DNA from: Holosporales bacterium
GTDB lineage: Bacteria > Pseudomonadota > Alphaproteobacteria > UBA3830 > JAIRMZ01
Reading direction: 5' to 3'
Assembly: GCA_031279495.1 (NCBI GenBank)
Contig: JAITIJ010000046.1
Coordinates: forward strand, 1 to 6,929
DNA: 6,929 nucleotides
In this document: positions 1 through 6,287 of the stretch, one piece after another
Layout: every line of letters starts with the position of its first letter
Position numbering within the stretch: the stretch's first letter is position 1
The notes under the pieces: model-generated
The model's input: only the letters and a program-made list of their open reading frames with translations
Database searches by the model: none
What the model was told of the DNA's origin: nothing
Program-made: the position numbers and the translations under genes

Positions 1-184
1 AACATCGATTCTGCTTGTTTGCAGAAAGCGTTTGCAAGAACCACTGCAGCGGCCATTATCCAATATTTTCTCATATTTTTATCCTCATTTTTATCCAGTA
101 ACTTTAGCAAATAATCACAACTGTATCAATTATAAAGCGAACCTATTAACAAATTCTTGCTGCAACTTCCTTCGCTATATAAAA

Positions 185-208
185 AGAGGGCCTGCGCACA
201 AGCCCTCT
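185..208 (-). terminator. Intrinsic terminator-like hairpin, possibly bidirectional
   Basis: AGAGGGC (185-191) pairs perfectly with GCCCTCT (202-208) around a 10-nt loop that contains the self-complementary TGCGCA. Read on the minus strand, the stem runs into TTTTT (complement of 181-185), the classic form of a Rho-independent terminator. On the plus strand it is followed by the weaker CTATTTT. It lies just beyond the presumed end of the minus-strand gene remnants at 240-870, so it probably terminated those genes. Confidence 0.6.
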
Positions 209-210
209 CT

Positions 211-230
211 ATTTTACAACATTTTACAAC
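211..230. repeat. Two tandem copies of a 10-bp unit
   Basis: ATTTTACAAC occurs twice head to tail (211-220 and 221-230), directly beside the terminator-like hairpin. It may be a simple slippage duplication; no function is visible. Confidence 0.6.
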
Positions 231-239
231 AGAGTTAGT

Positions 240-431
240 AAGCCCCCCCTGCAACCACTGCTGGAGTTGTGGCCGAGCCCTTAATATATTTTCCCTGGTC
301 TCCGGGGTCATTTCATCCACAAATTGGTTCCAACGCATCAACCCTTCCTTCAATGCTTGCTGATATCCTTCTGGGTCGCTCTTGCGTAGCTGCTCCATAA
401 ACTGGATCCACGAGAACAAACGCTCCCAAGT
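240..431 (-). pseudogene. C-terminal fragment of an unidentified protein
   Basis: On the minus strand a frame is open from a TAG at 434-432 downward. Its first 60 or so residues look protein-like: hydrophilic, probably helical, with segments such as FMEQLRKSDPEGYQQALKEG and MTPETRENILRARPQLQQWL. After a run of seven G (complement of 243-249) the frame reads through the hairpin at 185-208 to a stop at 126, which is unlikely for a real gene; in another frame a TAA comes just before the hairpin. No normal ATG start with a ribosome site is visible (first candidate TTG at 419). I read it as the tail of a broken gene that used the hairpin as its terminator. I do not recognise the family. Confidence 0.3.
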
Positions 432-492
432 CTAACGAAATGCCACAACAAATCTCTGTTTGCAAGAAACCGCTAATGGAGTCTTTTTTGAC

Positions 493-870
493 TTCTCCAC
501 TGCGGGTGTTTACAATGAAATGATTCCATGCGTGAGTGATGTATCTTTTCAATGGCCAGCGGAAGTTTTCATCTCGCAAGCCACTAAACCTAGCTAAGCA
601 TCTCTTTACGAAGCTCCAGAAAGCTTTGACACCGTTTGTAGGACTTTCCCCTCGGAAAAACTCTTTGATCATGAAAGCCGCGATAAGAATCGTATCTATG
701 CGATCAAGTCGTCATAGGACTTCCATTCATCTGTATGGACCGTCAATCCTTTGGATTTCCTTCCAGGATTTTCCCCTGAATAATAGATAGGAGATCTTCT
801 CTTGAGCAGTTAGGAACGATGCTTATAAACATTCCCTCGTCTCTCATTAGTGGACCAAGCATTAAACTTT
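493..870 (-). pseudogene. IS1595-family transposase remnant, frameshifted
   Basis: Three minus-strand frames, in order, together resemble the C-terminal catalytic half of an IS1595-type (ISXO2-like) DDE transposase. Frame one (about 868-765) reads like the strand around GMFISIVPNCSREDLLSIIQ. Frame two (about 767-696) gives LTVHTDEWKSYDDL, matching the family's TDxWxSYDxL block with a catalytic Asp; it ends at an in-frame TAG. Frame three (from 672, open upstream to about 702) gives TNGVKAFWSFVKRCLARF, matching the NGIExFWSxxKRRLxKF block. Homology fades near 493. At least two frameshifts (near 755-765 and 695-705) and the absence of the N-terminal zinc-ribbon half show it is dead. No terminal inverted repeats or target duplication were recognised. 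The family assignment rests on motif memory, not on a search. Confidence 0.72.
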
Positions 871-1530
871 CTAAGAAAACGTGAACAAGAGAATGCGAGA
901 TGGGGGGATGAATTCACCGAACGGAGCCAGGCTTTATTCGAGAAAAGAAGCAATCCTTGGATCTATTCCCCTCGCATTTTAACTCTCCCTCCACTTTTCT
1001 CAGGGAGGAGCTGACAGATCAGAAACCAAAGTCTCTCCCAAAGTACCACGACTTCCCTTGCCTCGCACCCTTTTCCTCCAAAGGATCTCTATCCAACCCA
1101 AGAAAATAAAAATCACGACGCCTCTTTCTGGAACTCGCTATAGTATCGCCTCTTGCAGATACCTGTAATAAAAATTAATGATACATCGTCTCGCCTTAAA
1201 CAGTAGCCTCCTGTAAGAAAACAAACGAAAAGTTAGGATTGGAGCGAACCTTAAGTTATCAGGTAAATGCGGATAGCTGAGTTCTGTTGAATCAGAGGAG
1301 CATTCTCTTTCTTACCCCTACTTTCGTGGAGGCCTAATCTACTCACCAAACCAGCCATATATTCTTGTAAAAAAGAATAATCCAACAGGATCTTATAGAC
1401 CTTTAACTTGTTGAATCCCAGTGGGACTTCGCCCTAGTCTTCCCCAACAACCGAGAGAAATCTATAGAGGCATTGAGAGATCGTCTGTTTGCGAGTAAGT
1501 TACATTCACTTAATAGCATTAAGGACAGAC
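871..1530. other. Gene-free stretch, 660 bp
   Basis: No convincing gene or RNA is visible. Small dyads exist: CTCCCT (985-990) with AGGGAG (1002-1007), and TATTCTT (1360-1366) with AAGAATA (1373-1379). A plus-strand frame is open for about 45 codons (roughly 1277-1411, including the segment RGGLIYSPNQPYILVKKN), but it has no start, no ribosome site and no recognised family. The left end may hold unrecognisable remains of the transposase N-terminus. The stretch reads as decayed sequence. Confidence 0.5.
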
Positions 1531-2271
1531 ATGGAAGAGATTACTCTCGATATCGTTTATCGTATGGAAAAGGAGAATTTCTGGCATTGTGCTAGGCGTT
1601 CGATTCTGGAGAAGATGATACGAGCCTTTGTCAAAGGGGCGGAAAACGACATCCTGGATGTCGGTTGTGGTGTAGGAGCAGATTATCCCTTGCTATCACA
1701 ATTTGGTTCTGTCGATAATGTTGACTGCGACAAAAAAGCTCTCCAGTATTTTTCGAACAACAATCCTAACGCTACCGTCTATCAGGGAAGTCTACCAGAT
1801 CAGTTGCCAGAGGTGGTACGCCTGAAGAAATATAACCTTATTGCGCTATTTGATGTCCTGGAACACATTCAGGATGATGTGAGAGCTTTAATTATTTTGA
1901 AATCTCTTTTAAAAGATGGTGGGCATATCTTATTAACTGTTCCAGCTTGTCCGTTCTTATATAGAAAATGGGATAGAATGAGTAATCATTGGCGTCGCTA
2001 TATGCGCTCAAATCTAAAGAGTGTTATACAAGAAGCGGGACTATCGGTAAAATTCCTGAGTTATTTCAACTTTTTTCTGTTTCCTGCGAATGTTCTGGTA
2101 TGTCTTAAAGAAAAAATGAGCGACACTTACATTCATGAAATTCCAAACAGATTCATAAATTCTGTCTGTCGTAGAATATTTGAATTAGAAAAACACTTTC
2201 TACCACGGATATCTTTCCCTATAGGAATGTCTTTAATCGCGGTGATCTCCCTTCGTAATAAAAATTCGTGA
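1531..2271 (+). CDS. Class I SAM-dependent methyltransferase
   Basis: A 246-aa protein with the Rossmann-type methyltransferase fold. Motif I for S-adenosylmethionine binding is ILDVGCGVG (residues 41-49). An acidic residue near D65-D67 probably contacts the ribose. LIALFDVLEHI (103-113) is the motif IV-like strand, and GGHILLTVPA (130-139) is the following strand. The later NHWRRYMRSNLKSVIQEAGL block matches the HxRRYxxxxLxxxxxxAG signature of UbiG-like/Methyltransf_11 and _23 enzymes often found in glycan loci. Two hydrophobic C-terminal segments (FNFFLFPANVLVCL and PIGMSLIAVISL) suggest loose membrane contact. I chose ATG 1531 because AAGGA (1521-1525) sits 5 nt upstream; a TTG at 1489 would add 14 residues but lacks such a site. 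The substrate cannot be told. No operon partner is adjacent; a broken glycosyltransferase lies 1.7 kb downstream. Confidence 0.88.
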   Translation: MEEITLDIVYRMEKENFWHCARRSILEKMIRAFVKGAENDILDVGCGVGADYPLLSQFGSVDNVDCDKKALQYFSNNNPNATVYQGSLPDQLPEVVRLKKYNLIALFDVLEHIQDDVRALIILKSLLKDGGHILLTVPACPFLYRKWDRMSNHWRRYMRSNLKSVIQEAGLSVKFLSYFNFFLFPANVLVCLKEKMSDTYIHEIPNRFINSVCRRIFELEKHFLPRISFPIGMSLIAVISLRNKNS

Positions 2272-2310
2272 TCTTCCCGAAAAAGAAAGCCGCGTAAGTC
2301 TATTATTAGA

Positions 2311-2324
2311 CCTTTCGCGAAAGG
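2311..2324. repeat. 14-bp perfect palindrome with TTTCGCGAAA core
   Basis: CCTTTCGCGAAAGG is a perfect inverted repeat. Its central ten bases recur exactly at 2475-2484. It could be a protein-binding site or part of the methyltransferase mRNA 3' end structure. Confidence 0.55.
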
Positions 2325-2474
2325 CGGAAGAAGACTTTAAAAGCAGAGGAATGCGCAGAGGATTGTCCTGCGCCGTCTCTAGAAAACTCAGCGTGGCGCT
2401 TTTGTATGTTGACGGCCATCTAGTTTCCTTCCAATCCTATTTGCTGCCCTCATTCTCTTGTCTACTTTTTATCG

Positions 2475-2484
2475 TTTCGCGAAA
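2475..2484. repeat. Second copy of palindrome TTTCGCGAAA
   Basis: This is identical to the core of the palindrome at 2311-2324, 162 bp away. These are the only two TCGCGA sites I found in the window, and both lie in the spacer before phaZ. A role as twin operators is possible but unproven. Confidence 0.5.
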
Positions 2485-2610
2485 AGTCCATTGACCCTCC
2501 TCTTCAAAAAGATACGAACCCAAAAATTTTCTTATAAAATTAACAAATAATTATTATTTTTTGCATATCATTATCAATAATGAGGCCTTGTAGAACAATC
2601 TTATTTAGAT

Positions 2611-2628
2611 TTTGGCAAAAATGCCAAA
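2611..2628. promoter_or_regulatory. Operator-like dyad upstream of phaZ
   Basis: TTTGGCA (2611-2617) and TGCCAAA (2622-2628) form a perfect inverted repeat around AAAA. The symmetry extends to GAT...ATC if one T is bulged. It lies 41 bp before the phaZ start codon, where a repressor site or a 5' leader hairpin would act. Regulators of PHB genes such as PhaR bind TGC/GCA-type dyads in other alphaproteobacteria, but identifying the regulator here would be a guess. Confidence 0.4.
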
Positions 2629-2669
2629 TCGAACGGATCTAACAAAGGCTAAACAAACAAGAGGTTATT

Positions 2670-3911
2670 ATGCTATATCATTCTCACGATCTCAGCGCTC
2701 TTGCTGTTATCCCCTCAAGATCTGCCGCAGTTGGTGCGCAAATGGCTTTACGCGCTGGTCCCCTCAGCGCTCTTATGAACACTCCTGAAAGCCGCCTTGT
2801 CGAAGGGGTATGCGATATGTTTGAGCGTTGTACGCGGTATACGACCAAACCTTCTTTCGGTCTTTCATATGTGGAAGGCAAGAATGGACCTATTGCATTG
2901 CACGAAAAAGTTGTTTTGGAGAAACCTTTTTGCCGATTGTTGCGTTTCGAAAAGGAGAACGATAAATATGAACCAAATGTGCTAATTATTGCTCCTATTT
3001 CTGGGCATTTTGCAACCCTTCTGCGTGATACGGTAAGACGCATGGCCCCCTTGCATAATGTTTTTATTACGGATTGGGTCTCGGTTAGCGAAGTTCCTCT
3101 CGCGGAAGGAGCGTTTGGCCTTGATGTCTATCTCGATTATTTGATTGATTTTTTGCGTGTTATTGGTCCTAATACACATGTAATGGCAGTTTGCCAACCT
3201 GCTGTCCAGGTTATGGCTTTGGCGGCTATCCTTGAAGAGGCAAAAGATCCTCTTTGTCCTACAAGTATTATACCAATGGGCGGTCCCATCGACCCTCGAA
3301 AAAATCCCACATCTGTCAATCGTTTTGCTGAAACATACCCTCTTAAGCAATTTGAAGCAATGCTTTCTATTGTTCCTCTGGGTCATCCTGGTGCAGGTCG
3401 TCGTGTTTATCCCGGATTCTTACAGCTTACTTGTTTCTTGAGTATGAATCCCAACAATCACATTGGGAAACATTTTCAATATTTAGAAGACTGTGTCGCC
3501 GGTCGAGAAGATAAGAAAAACGTGCATAAAACATTTTACGATGAGTATTTCTCTTTGCTAGATATGGATGACGCTTATTTCCTAGAAACAATTGACCATA
3601 TTTTTCAGCGTTATACTTTACCGCGCGGAATAATGACGTATCGTGGACAAAAAGTTGACCTGCGCGCTATTAGAAAAACAGCACTCTTGACTCTGGAAGG
3701 AGAGAAAGATGACATCTCTGGCCCTGGACAAACCTATGCCGCGCAAGAATTGTGCTCTAATCTGCCAGAAAGAAAAAAATCGCACTATATACAGCCTGGC
3801 GTTGGACATTATGGCGTCTTTTCTGGAAGCCGGTGGCGCCAGTTCATCGCTCCTAAAATAGAAGCTTTTATCCGCGAACACGATCCTGTATGGCAGTCGG
3901 AGTATGCCTAA
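2670..3911 (+). CDS. phaZ: Intracellular polyhydroxybutyrate depolymerase PhaZ
   Basis: This 413-aa protein has the length expected for intracellular PHB depolymerases of the Ralstonia PhaZ1 type (TIGR01849). These alpha/beta-hydrolases attack amorphous PHB in cytoplasmic granules to release 3-hydroxybutyrate oligomers. The N-terminus (MLYHSHDLSALAV...) matches the family's MLY...DL start and lacks a signal peptide. The nucleophile is Cys175 in AVCQPAVQ, replacing the usual lipase-box serine. The Asp lies in EGEKDDISGPGQT (D347) and the His is H380 in VGHYGVFSG. The C175-D347-H380 spacing (172 and 205) equals that known for the Ralstonia triad (183/355/388). All three are present, so it should be active. 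ATG 2670 has GAGG (2661-2664) 5 nt upstream. No phaC, phaA, phaB or phasin gene is in the window. A dyad at 2611-2628 may regulate it. The downstream gene is a pseudogene. Confidence 0.95.
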   Translation: MLYHSHDLSALAVIPSRSAAVGAQMALRAGPLSALMNTPESRLVEGVCDMFERCTRYTTKPSFGLSYVEGKNGPIALHEKVVLEKPFCRLLRFEKENDKYEPNVLIIAPISGHFATLLRDTVRRMAPLHNVFITDWVSVSEVPLAEGAFGLDVYLDYLIDFLRVIGPNTHVMAVCQPAVQVMALAAILEEAKDPLCPTSIIPMGGPIDPRKNPTSVNRFAETYPLKQFEAMLSIVPLGHPGAGRRVYPGFLQLTCFLSMNPNNHIGKHFQYLEDCVAGREDKKNVHKTFYDEYFSLLDMDDAYFLETIDHIFQRYTLPRGIMTYRGQKVDLRAIRKTALLTLEGEKDDISGPGQTYAAQELCSNLPERKKSHYIQPGVGHYGVFSGSRWRQFIAPKIEAFIREHDPVWQSEYA

Positions 3912-3922
3912 GAATCGACAAA

Positions 3923-3928
3923 AGGAGG
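3923..3928 (+). promoter_or_regulatory. Orphan Shine-Dalgarno after phaZ
   Basis: AGGAGG begins 12 nt after the phaZ stop, at ideal operon spacing, yet no ATG, GTG or TTG lies 5-10 nt beyond it. The next ATG (3956) is 27 nt away and opens a 47-codon frame unlike any protein I know. It is most simply the ribosome site of the former downstream gene, now the glycosyltransferase pseudogene. Confidence 0.5.
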
Positions 3929-3960
3929 AAAGTTTAAAAAACTGTTTTGGCTAAAATGGA

Positions 3961-3989
3961 ACTCTTTCCCATTTTTTGTGGGAAAGAGT
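3961..3989 (+). terminator. 11-bp perfect hairpin downstream of phaZ
   Basis: ACTCTTTCCCA (3961-3971) pairs perfectly with TGGGAAAGAGT (3979-3989) around the loop TTTTTTG. It starts 49 nt after the phaZ stop. There is no T run after the stem (ACGTTTGCG follows), so it is not a canonical intrinsic terminator. It may protect the phaZ mRNA 3' end or pause RNA polymerase. Its right arm already overlaps the first codons of glycosyltransferase homology. Confidence 0.5.
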
Positions 3990-4682
3990 ACGTTTGCGCG
4001 CTTACGGTCGTGCCTGTCGCGTTATTGTTCAGACGGGAGAGGCACAACGCTATTTCCCAAAGTGTCTACAGAAACAGATTTCCATTATCCCGAATATAGT
4101 CGGGAGGCTTGCGCCTTTTGCAGCAATAAAACCTTCTGTACAATACGTTATCGGCGTTGGTCGTCTTATATTTCTGAAAGATCATGAGACGCTCATTCGA
4201 GCTGATACAGCAGAAGCATCCTTCTATCTCCTTAACCATTTACGGGGAAGGCCCTTATAGGAAGCGATTGGAGCGTCTTATTCTCGCGTAAAACCTACAA
4301 GAGTATGTTAGGAGCAACAACGCATCTTCAAGAAGAGCTATTGCGAGCGGATATTTTTGTCTTTCCGTCTCGATATGAAGGTTTCCCAAACGCTTTATGC
4401 GAAGCGATGGCGCTGGGTCTTCCTGTTGTTGCTTCCGATTGCTCTGGCAATACGACTGTTGTGCAAGATGACGTTGACAGTTTGCTTTTTCCTGTTGGCA
4501 ATGTTCCTATTCTTGTTCAGAAGCTCATGTTTCTTATTGAGAATTTTGATGAGTGGCAGCGGCTAAGTCAAAACGCACGCTGTTTACCTGAGCGATTTTC
4601 TGAGGCTCTTAATTATCAGTTATGGAGGGAGGTTATTGAGAGGGTTGCTGATAGAAGGGGTTATTATCAGCGCGACTGGTAG
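3979..4682 (+). pseudogene. Family-4 glycosyltransferase, truncated and frameshifted
   Basis: The C-terminal half of a GT4/GT-B glycosyltransferase is spread over three frames. Frame one (3979 to about 4203) reads WERVRLRAYGRACRVIVQT, then SIIPNIV and GVGRLIFLKDHETLIRA, the linker and start of the nucleotide-sugar domain. Frame two (about 4205-4309) reads HPSISLTIYGEGPYRKRLER and has an in-frame TAA at 4289. Frame three (4305-4682) reads LGATTHLQEELLRADIFVFP, then SRYEGFPNALCEAMALGLPV with the family's E-x7-E donor-binding motif. The N-terminal acceptor domain (roughly the first 150 residues) is absent, and phaZ lies directly upstream. Such enzymes add sugars to surface polysaccharides or lipid carriers. 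Two frameshifts plus one stop make it non-functional as a single protein. The sound motifs suggest fairly recent decay. Confidence 0.88.
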
Positions 4683-4693
4683 CTGAGGTCTTT

Positions 4694-4960
4694 TTGTTGA
4701 GAATTGACGATGGCGCATTTTCCGACTGTTTTTTGGTTTCCGTGGTATTTGACCACGACTCTCGGTTATCGAAAGGGAAAGTTTTTGTAGAAACACCTGT
4801 ACGCAGCGGGACGCTTTCAGCTAGGACTCGGGAAGGAGTATTCACAAGCCTTTTTAGACGGTACAGATCTGACAGTGACCAGAAAGAAAAAGGCATTTTC
4901 TATGGAGAACTCTTCAAGATACGCTTGAACAAAGAAATATCTGGAACAGAACGACTGTAA
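4694..4960 (+). CDS. Doubtful small ORF of 88 codons
   Basis: An open frame starting with TTG 4694, with GAGG at 4685-4688, follows the glycosyltransferase remnant by 11 bp. The product would be charged and rich in Ser and Arg, with no signal peptide, no membrane segment and no family I recognise. A short KVFVETPVRSG stretch recalls the TPVRSG turn of the MinC C-terminal domain, but nothing around it supports that. An overlapping antisense frame of similar length shows that chance openness is likely here. It may be a gene fragment or no gene at all. Confidence 0.2.
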   Translation: MLRIDDGAFSDCFLVSVVFDHDSRLSKGKVFVETPVRSGTLSARTREGVFTSLFRRYRSDSDQKEKGIFYGELFKIRLNKEISGTERL

Positions 4961-4981
4961 TCTTTCTTTTCTGGTCGTTCT
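4948..4981 (+). other. 8-bp hairpin with 18-nt pyrimidine-rich loop
   Basis: AGAACGAC (4948-4955) pairs with GTCGTTCT (4974-4981). The T-rich run lies in the loop, not after the stem, so an intrinsic terminator is doubtful. It overlaps the stop codon of the doubtful ORF at 4694-4960. The rest of the stretch to 5143 shows no gene. Confidence 0.35.
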
Positions 4982-5143
4982 CTAAAACTTTCTTTCAACC
5001 TTACTGTGGAGCTCGTTTCCATTTCTCTATCGCGTTCTCTTTCTTTTTACGTCAAAAACATAGACTGTTTTCTGATCAAAGGCCGCTATTCCAGGTCTTT
5101 CCAAGACTTTCCGACAAACCCGCAAAAAATCTTTTTCAAAAGC

Positions 5144-5170
5144 TTGACAAATAGGGGGTGGGCGTAATAC
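5144..5170 (+). promoter_or_regulatory. Candidate promoter for the ankyrin-like gene
   Basis: A perfect -35 box TTGACA (5144-5149) is followed after 15 bp by TAATAC (5165-5170), a weak -10 with short spacing; ATACAC at 17 bp is the alternative. The preceding CTTGAC also resembles the -35 half of alphaproteobacterial heat-shock (RpoH) promoters, without a matching -10. The start codon is about 35-60 bp downstream, a plausible leader length. Confidence 0.4.
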
Positions 5171-5203
5171 ACCTCCCTCATGTTCAAAAAATGGAGATCG
5201 AAA

Positions 5204-5770
5204 ATGAACAATACTTGTAAACTACTCACCTCAATGACTGTACTGGCAGCTTTCTGCTCAGGCGCAATGGAGCTGCATAAAGAGACTTGGATCCGAGAAC
5301 GGGAAAACGGTCCTGTACTTGTAAAGGAACATTTAGGAATCCATCTTGCTCGAATGATTGAAACGGGAAACTCCTATATCGACTCAGAAATGGCAACTTT
5401 TTATGAGGTTTTGTTTGGGTGCGTGGACCCTGGAAAAGAGGCTGGCGCACCGGGTGGTGGTACTCTTGTGCAAATCGCCGCCAAGTGCGGGAGAGTTTGT
5501 GTCCTTCAAGCCATGGTGGCAGCAGGTGTGCATGTTTCTCGGGATAACGTTGTTCAGTGCCTATTAGCAGTTGAGCCTAATGATTGTAATATGACATCCT
5601 TCTGGCAAGTCACAGCACGCCTTATAGCAGGTGTCTCTAGGCAAACAGGAACTGACACAGAAGAGATCTTGACAGAAGTTCTGCGGCGCACTCAAGGTTC
5701 ACCACAGCACGCTAACTTAGCCTGTTCTCTTCGAGGAGTCAGGAGTGTTCTAAAACAACATGGATTCTAA
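5204..5770 (+). CDS. Exported ankyrin-like protein, 188 aa
   Basis: I chose ATG 5204 because GGAG (5193-5196) stands 7 nt upstream and because it opens a clean signal peptide: MNNTCK, then a hydrophobic core LLTSMTVLAAFCSG, with likely signal-peptidase I cleavage near residue 21. There is no good lipobox, since Phe precedes the Cys. An ATG at 5180 would add eight residues. In the mature part, residues 85-114 (GGTLVQIAAKCGRVCVLQAM, then VAAGVHVSRDN) fit the ankyrin helix-turn-helix-loop consensus GxTxLxxAAxxGxxxxLxxLLxAGAxV. The C-terminal ACSLRGVRSVLKQHGF resembles the second half of another repeat. The mature protein carries six cysteines (73, 95, 99, 119, 128, 174), which could form disulfides outside the cytoplasm. 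The gene has its own candidate promoter and a strong terminator, so it is monocistronic. Ankyrin proteins often bind host proteins in intracellular bacteria; an effector or periplasmic role is inference. Confidence 0.72.
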   Translation: MNNTCKLLTSMTVLAAFCSGAMELHKETWIRERENGPVLVKEHLGIHLARMIETGNSYIDSEMATFYEVLFGCVDPGKEAGAPGGGTLVQIAAKCGRVCVLQAMVAAGVHVSRDNVVQCLLAVEPNDCNMTSFWQVTARLIAGVSRQTGTDTEEILTEVLRRTQGSPQHANLACSLRGVRSVLKQHGF

Positions 5771-5827
5771 AAAGCATGGATTTGCTCTACGTTAAATGGA
5801 ACTTTAAATAATACACCGGTTCTCTAG

Positions 5828-5861
5828 AGAAGAGGGAGAGGAAAAATCCTCTCCCTCTTTT
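5828..5861 (+). terminator. Strong intrinsic terminator
   Basis: AGAGGGAGAGGA (5831-5842) pairs over 12 bp with TCCTCTCCCTCT (5847-5858) around AAAA, and the stem runs into TTTTA with A-T extension on both sides. It lies about 60 bp after the stop of the ankyrin-like gene, which it should terminate. It does not work well on the minus strand, where no T run follows. Confidence 0.88.
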
Positions 5862-6140
5862 ATGCCAAAGCATGCGTGCTGAAAGGATAACCGTACAGAC
5901 CCCGTCAGACTCTAGAGATGGGACGAATCGTGTGCAGTCCACCCCTGTTTAAGAAATGAAATCCTCTAGCAATAACCTTATAGCAAAAGGGAGAAACCCT
6001 CATGAGATTGTAAAGACGCAGAACAAGGAGAGGAATAATCCGGGAATAAAAATGGGGAGAGGAGGATTTCTCCTTCTCTACAATCTCATCAGCATGTCGA
6101 GCATTTCGGAGAGAGAAAGGGAAGGAATAAGTTTCCTTCT

Positions 6141-6178
6141 CCCCCTCTAAGAGGGGGGGGGGGGGTAGTGGCAATCAG
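6141..6178. repeat. G13 hairpin followed by TAGTGGCAATCAG box, copy 1
   Basis: CCCCCTC (6141-6147) pairs with GAGGGGG (6151-6157) around TAA. The G run continues without interruption from 6153 to 6165 (13 G), then the box TAGTGGCAATCAG (6166-6178). The same arrangement (C-rich arm, CTCTAA, G-rich arm, same 13-nt box) recurs at 6288-6324. Confidence 0.6.
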
Positions 6179-6220
6179 CGGATGGTTCGAGGAATAGATC
6201 CCTATTGCACAAAAAATAGC

Positions 6221-6269
6221 GTTGGATGGAGCAAGTTAGAGCAAACAGCTCAATAACTCGTGTTCTATA
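6221..6269. repeat. 49-bp exact direct repeat, copy 1
   Basis: This is identical over 49 bp to 6811-6859. Inside it, GTTA-GAGC (6235-6242) can pair with GCTC (6248-6251) and TAAC (6254-6257) across AAACA, with AA bulged. Beyond the exact part, weaker similarity continues downstream after a length difference of about 14 nt (GGAGTAAAACAC here, GGAGGCAAAACAC in copy 2). Confidence 0.9.
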
Positions 6270-6287
6270 ATGGAAGGAGTAAAACAC

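Larger units (their letters stand above)
2272..2669. other. Structured spacer between methyltransferase and phaZ
   Basis: No gene is visible in this 398-bp stretch. Just after the methyltransferase stop, AAGTCT (2296-2301) pairs with AGACTT (2332-2337) and encloses a 14-bp palindrome. A further hairpin joins GCGC (2353-2356) and AGGA (2359-2362) with TCCT (2366-2369) and GCGC (2370-2373), with a 2-nt bulge. Neither is followed by a real T run. Positions 2522-2580 are strongly AT-rich, as expected upstream of a promoter, but I cannot place convincing -35 and -10 boxes (TTGACC at 2491-2496 with TACGAA at 2513-2518 is a weak candidate). Confidence 0.5.

Noticed and set aside
32..238. Open frame of 68 codons on the plus strand
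   Set aside because: No ribosome site or recognisable sequence; it runs through the terminator-like hairpin and the 10-bp tandem repeat.
31..468. TTTGCAAGAA at 31-40 and again at 459-468, flanking the left remnants
   Set aside because: Ten matching bases with little extension; too short to claim as element ends or target duplication.
1277..1411. Plus-strand open frame of about 45 codons
   Set aside because: No start codon, no ribosome site and no family recognised; such openness is common by chance.
4633..4896. Minus-strand ORF of 87 codons
   Set aside because: It overlaps the 3' end of the glycosyltransferase remnant, with no ribosome site or motif; it is a shadow frame.
4694..4960. MinC-like TPVRSG match in the doubtful ORF
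   Set aside because: Only six residues match and the rest of the MinC C-terminal pattern is absent.
6184..6190. GGTTCGA resembling a tRNA T-loop
   Set aside because: No matching T-stem, acceptor stem or anticodon arm can be folded around it.
6226..6270. 14-codon frame MEQVRANSSITRVL inside both 49-bp repeats, with TAA or TAG as stop
   Set aside because: No ribosome site and very short; identity of the peptide follows from identity of the DNA.
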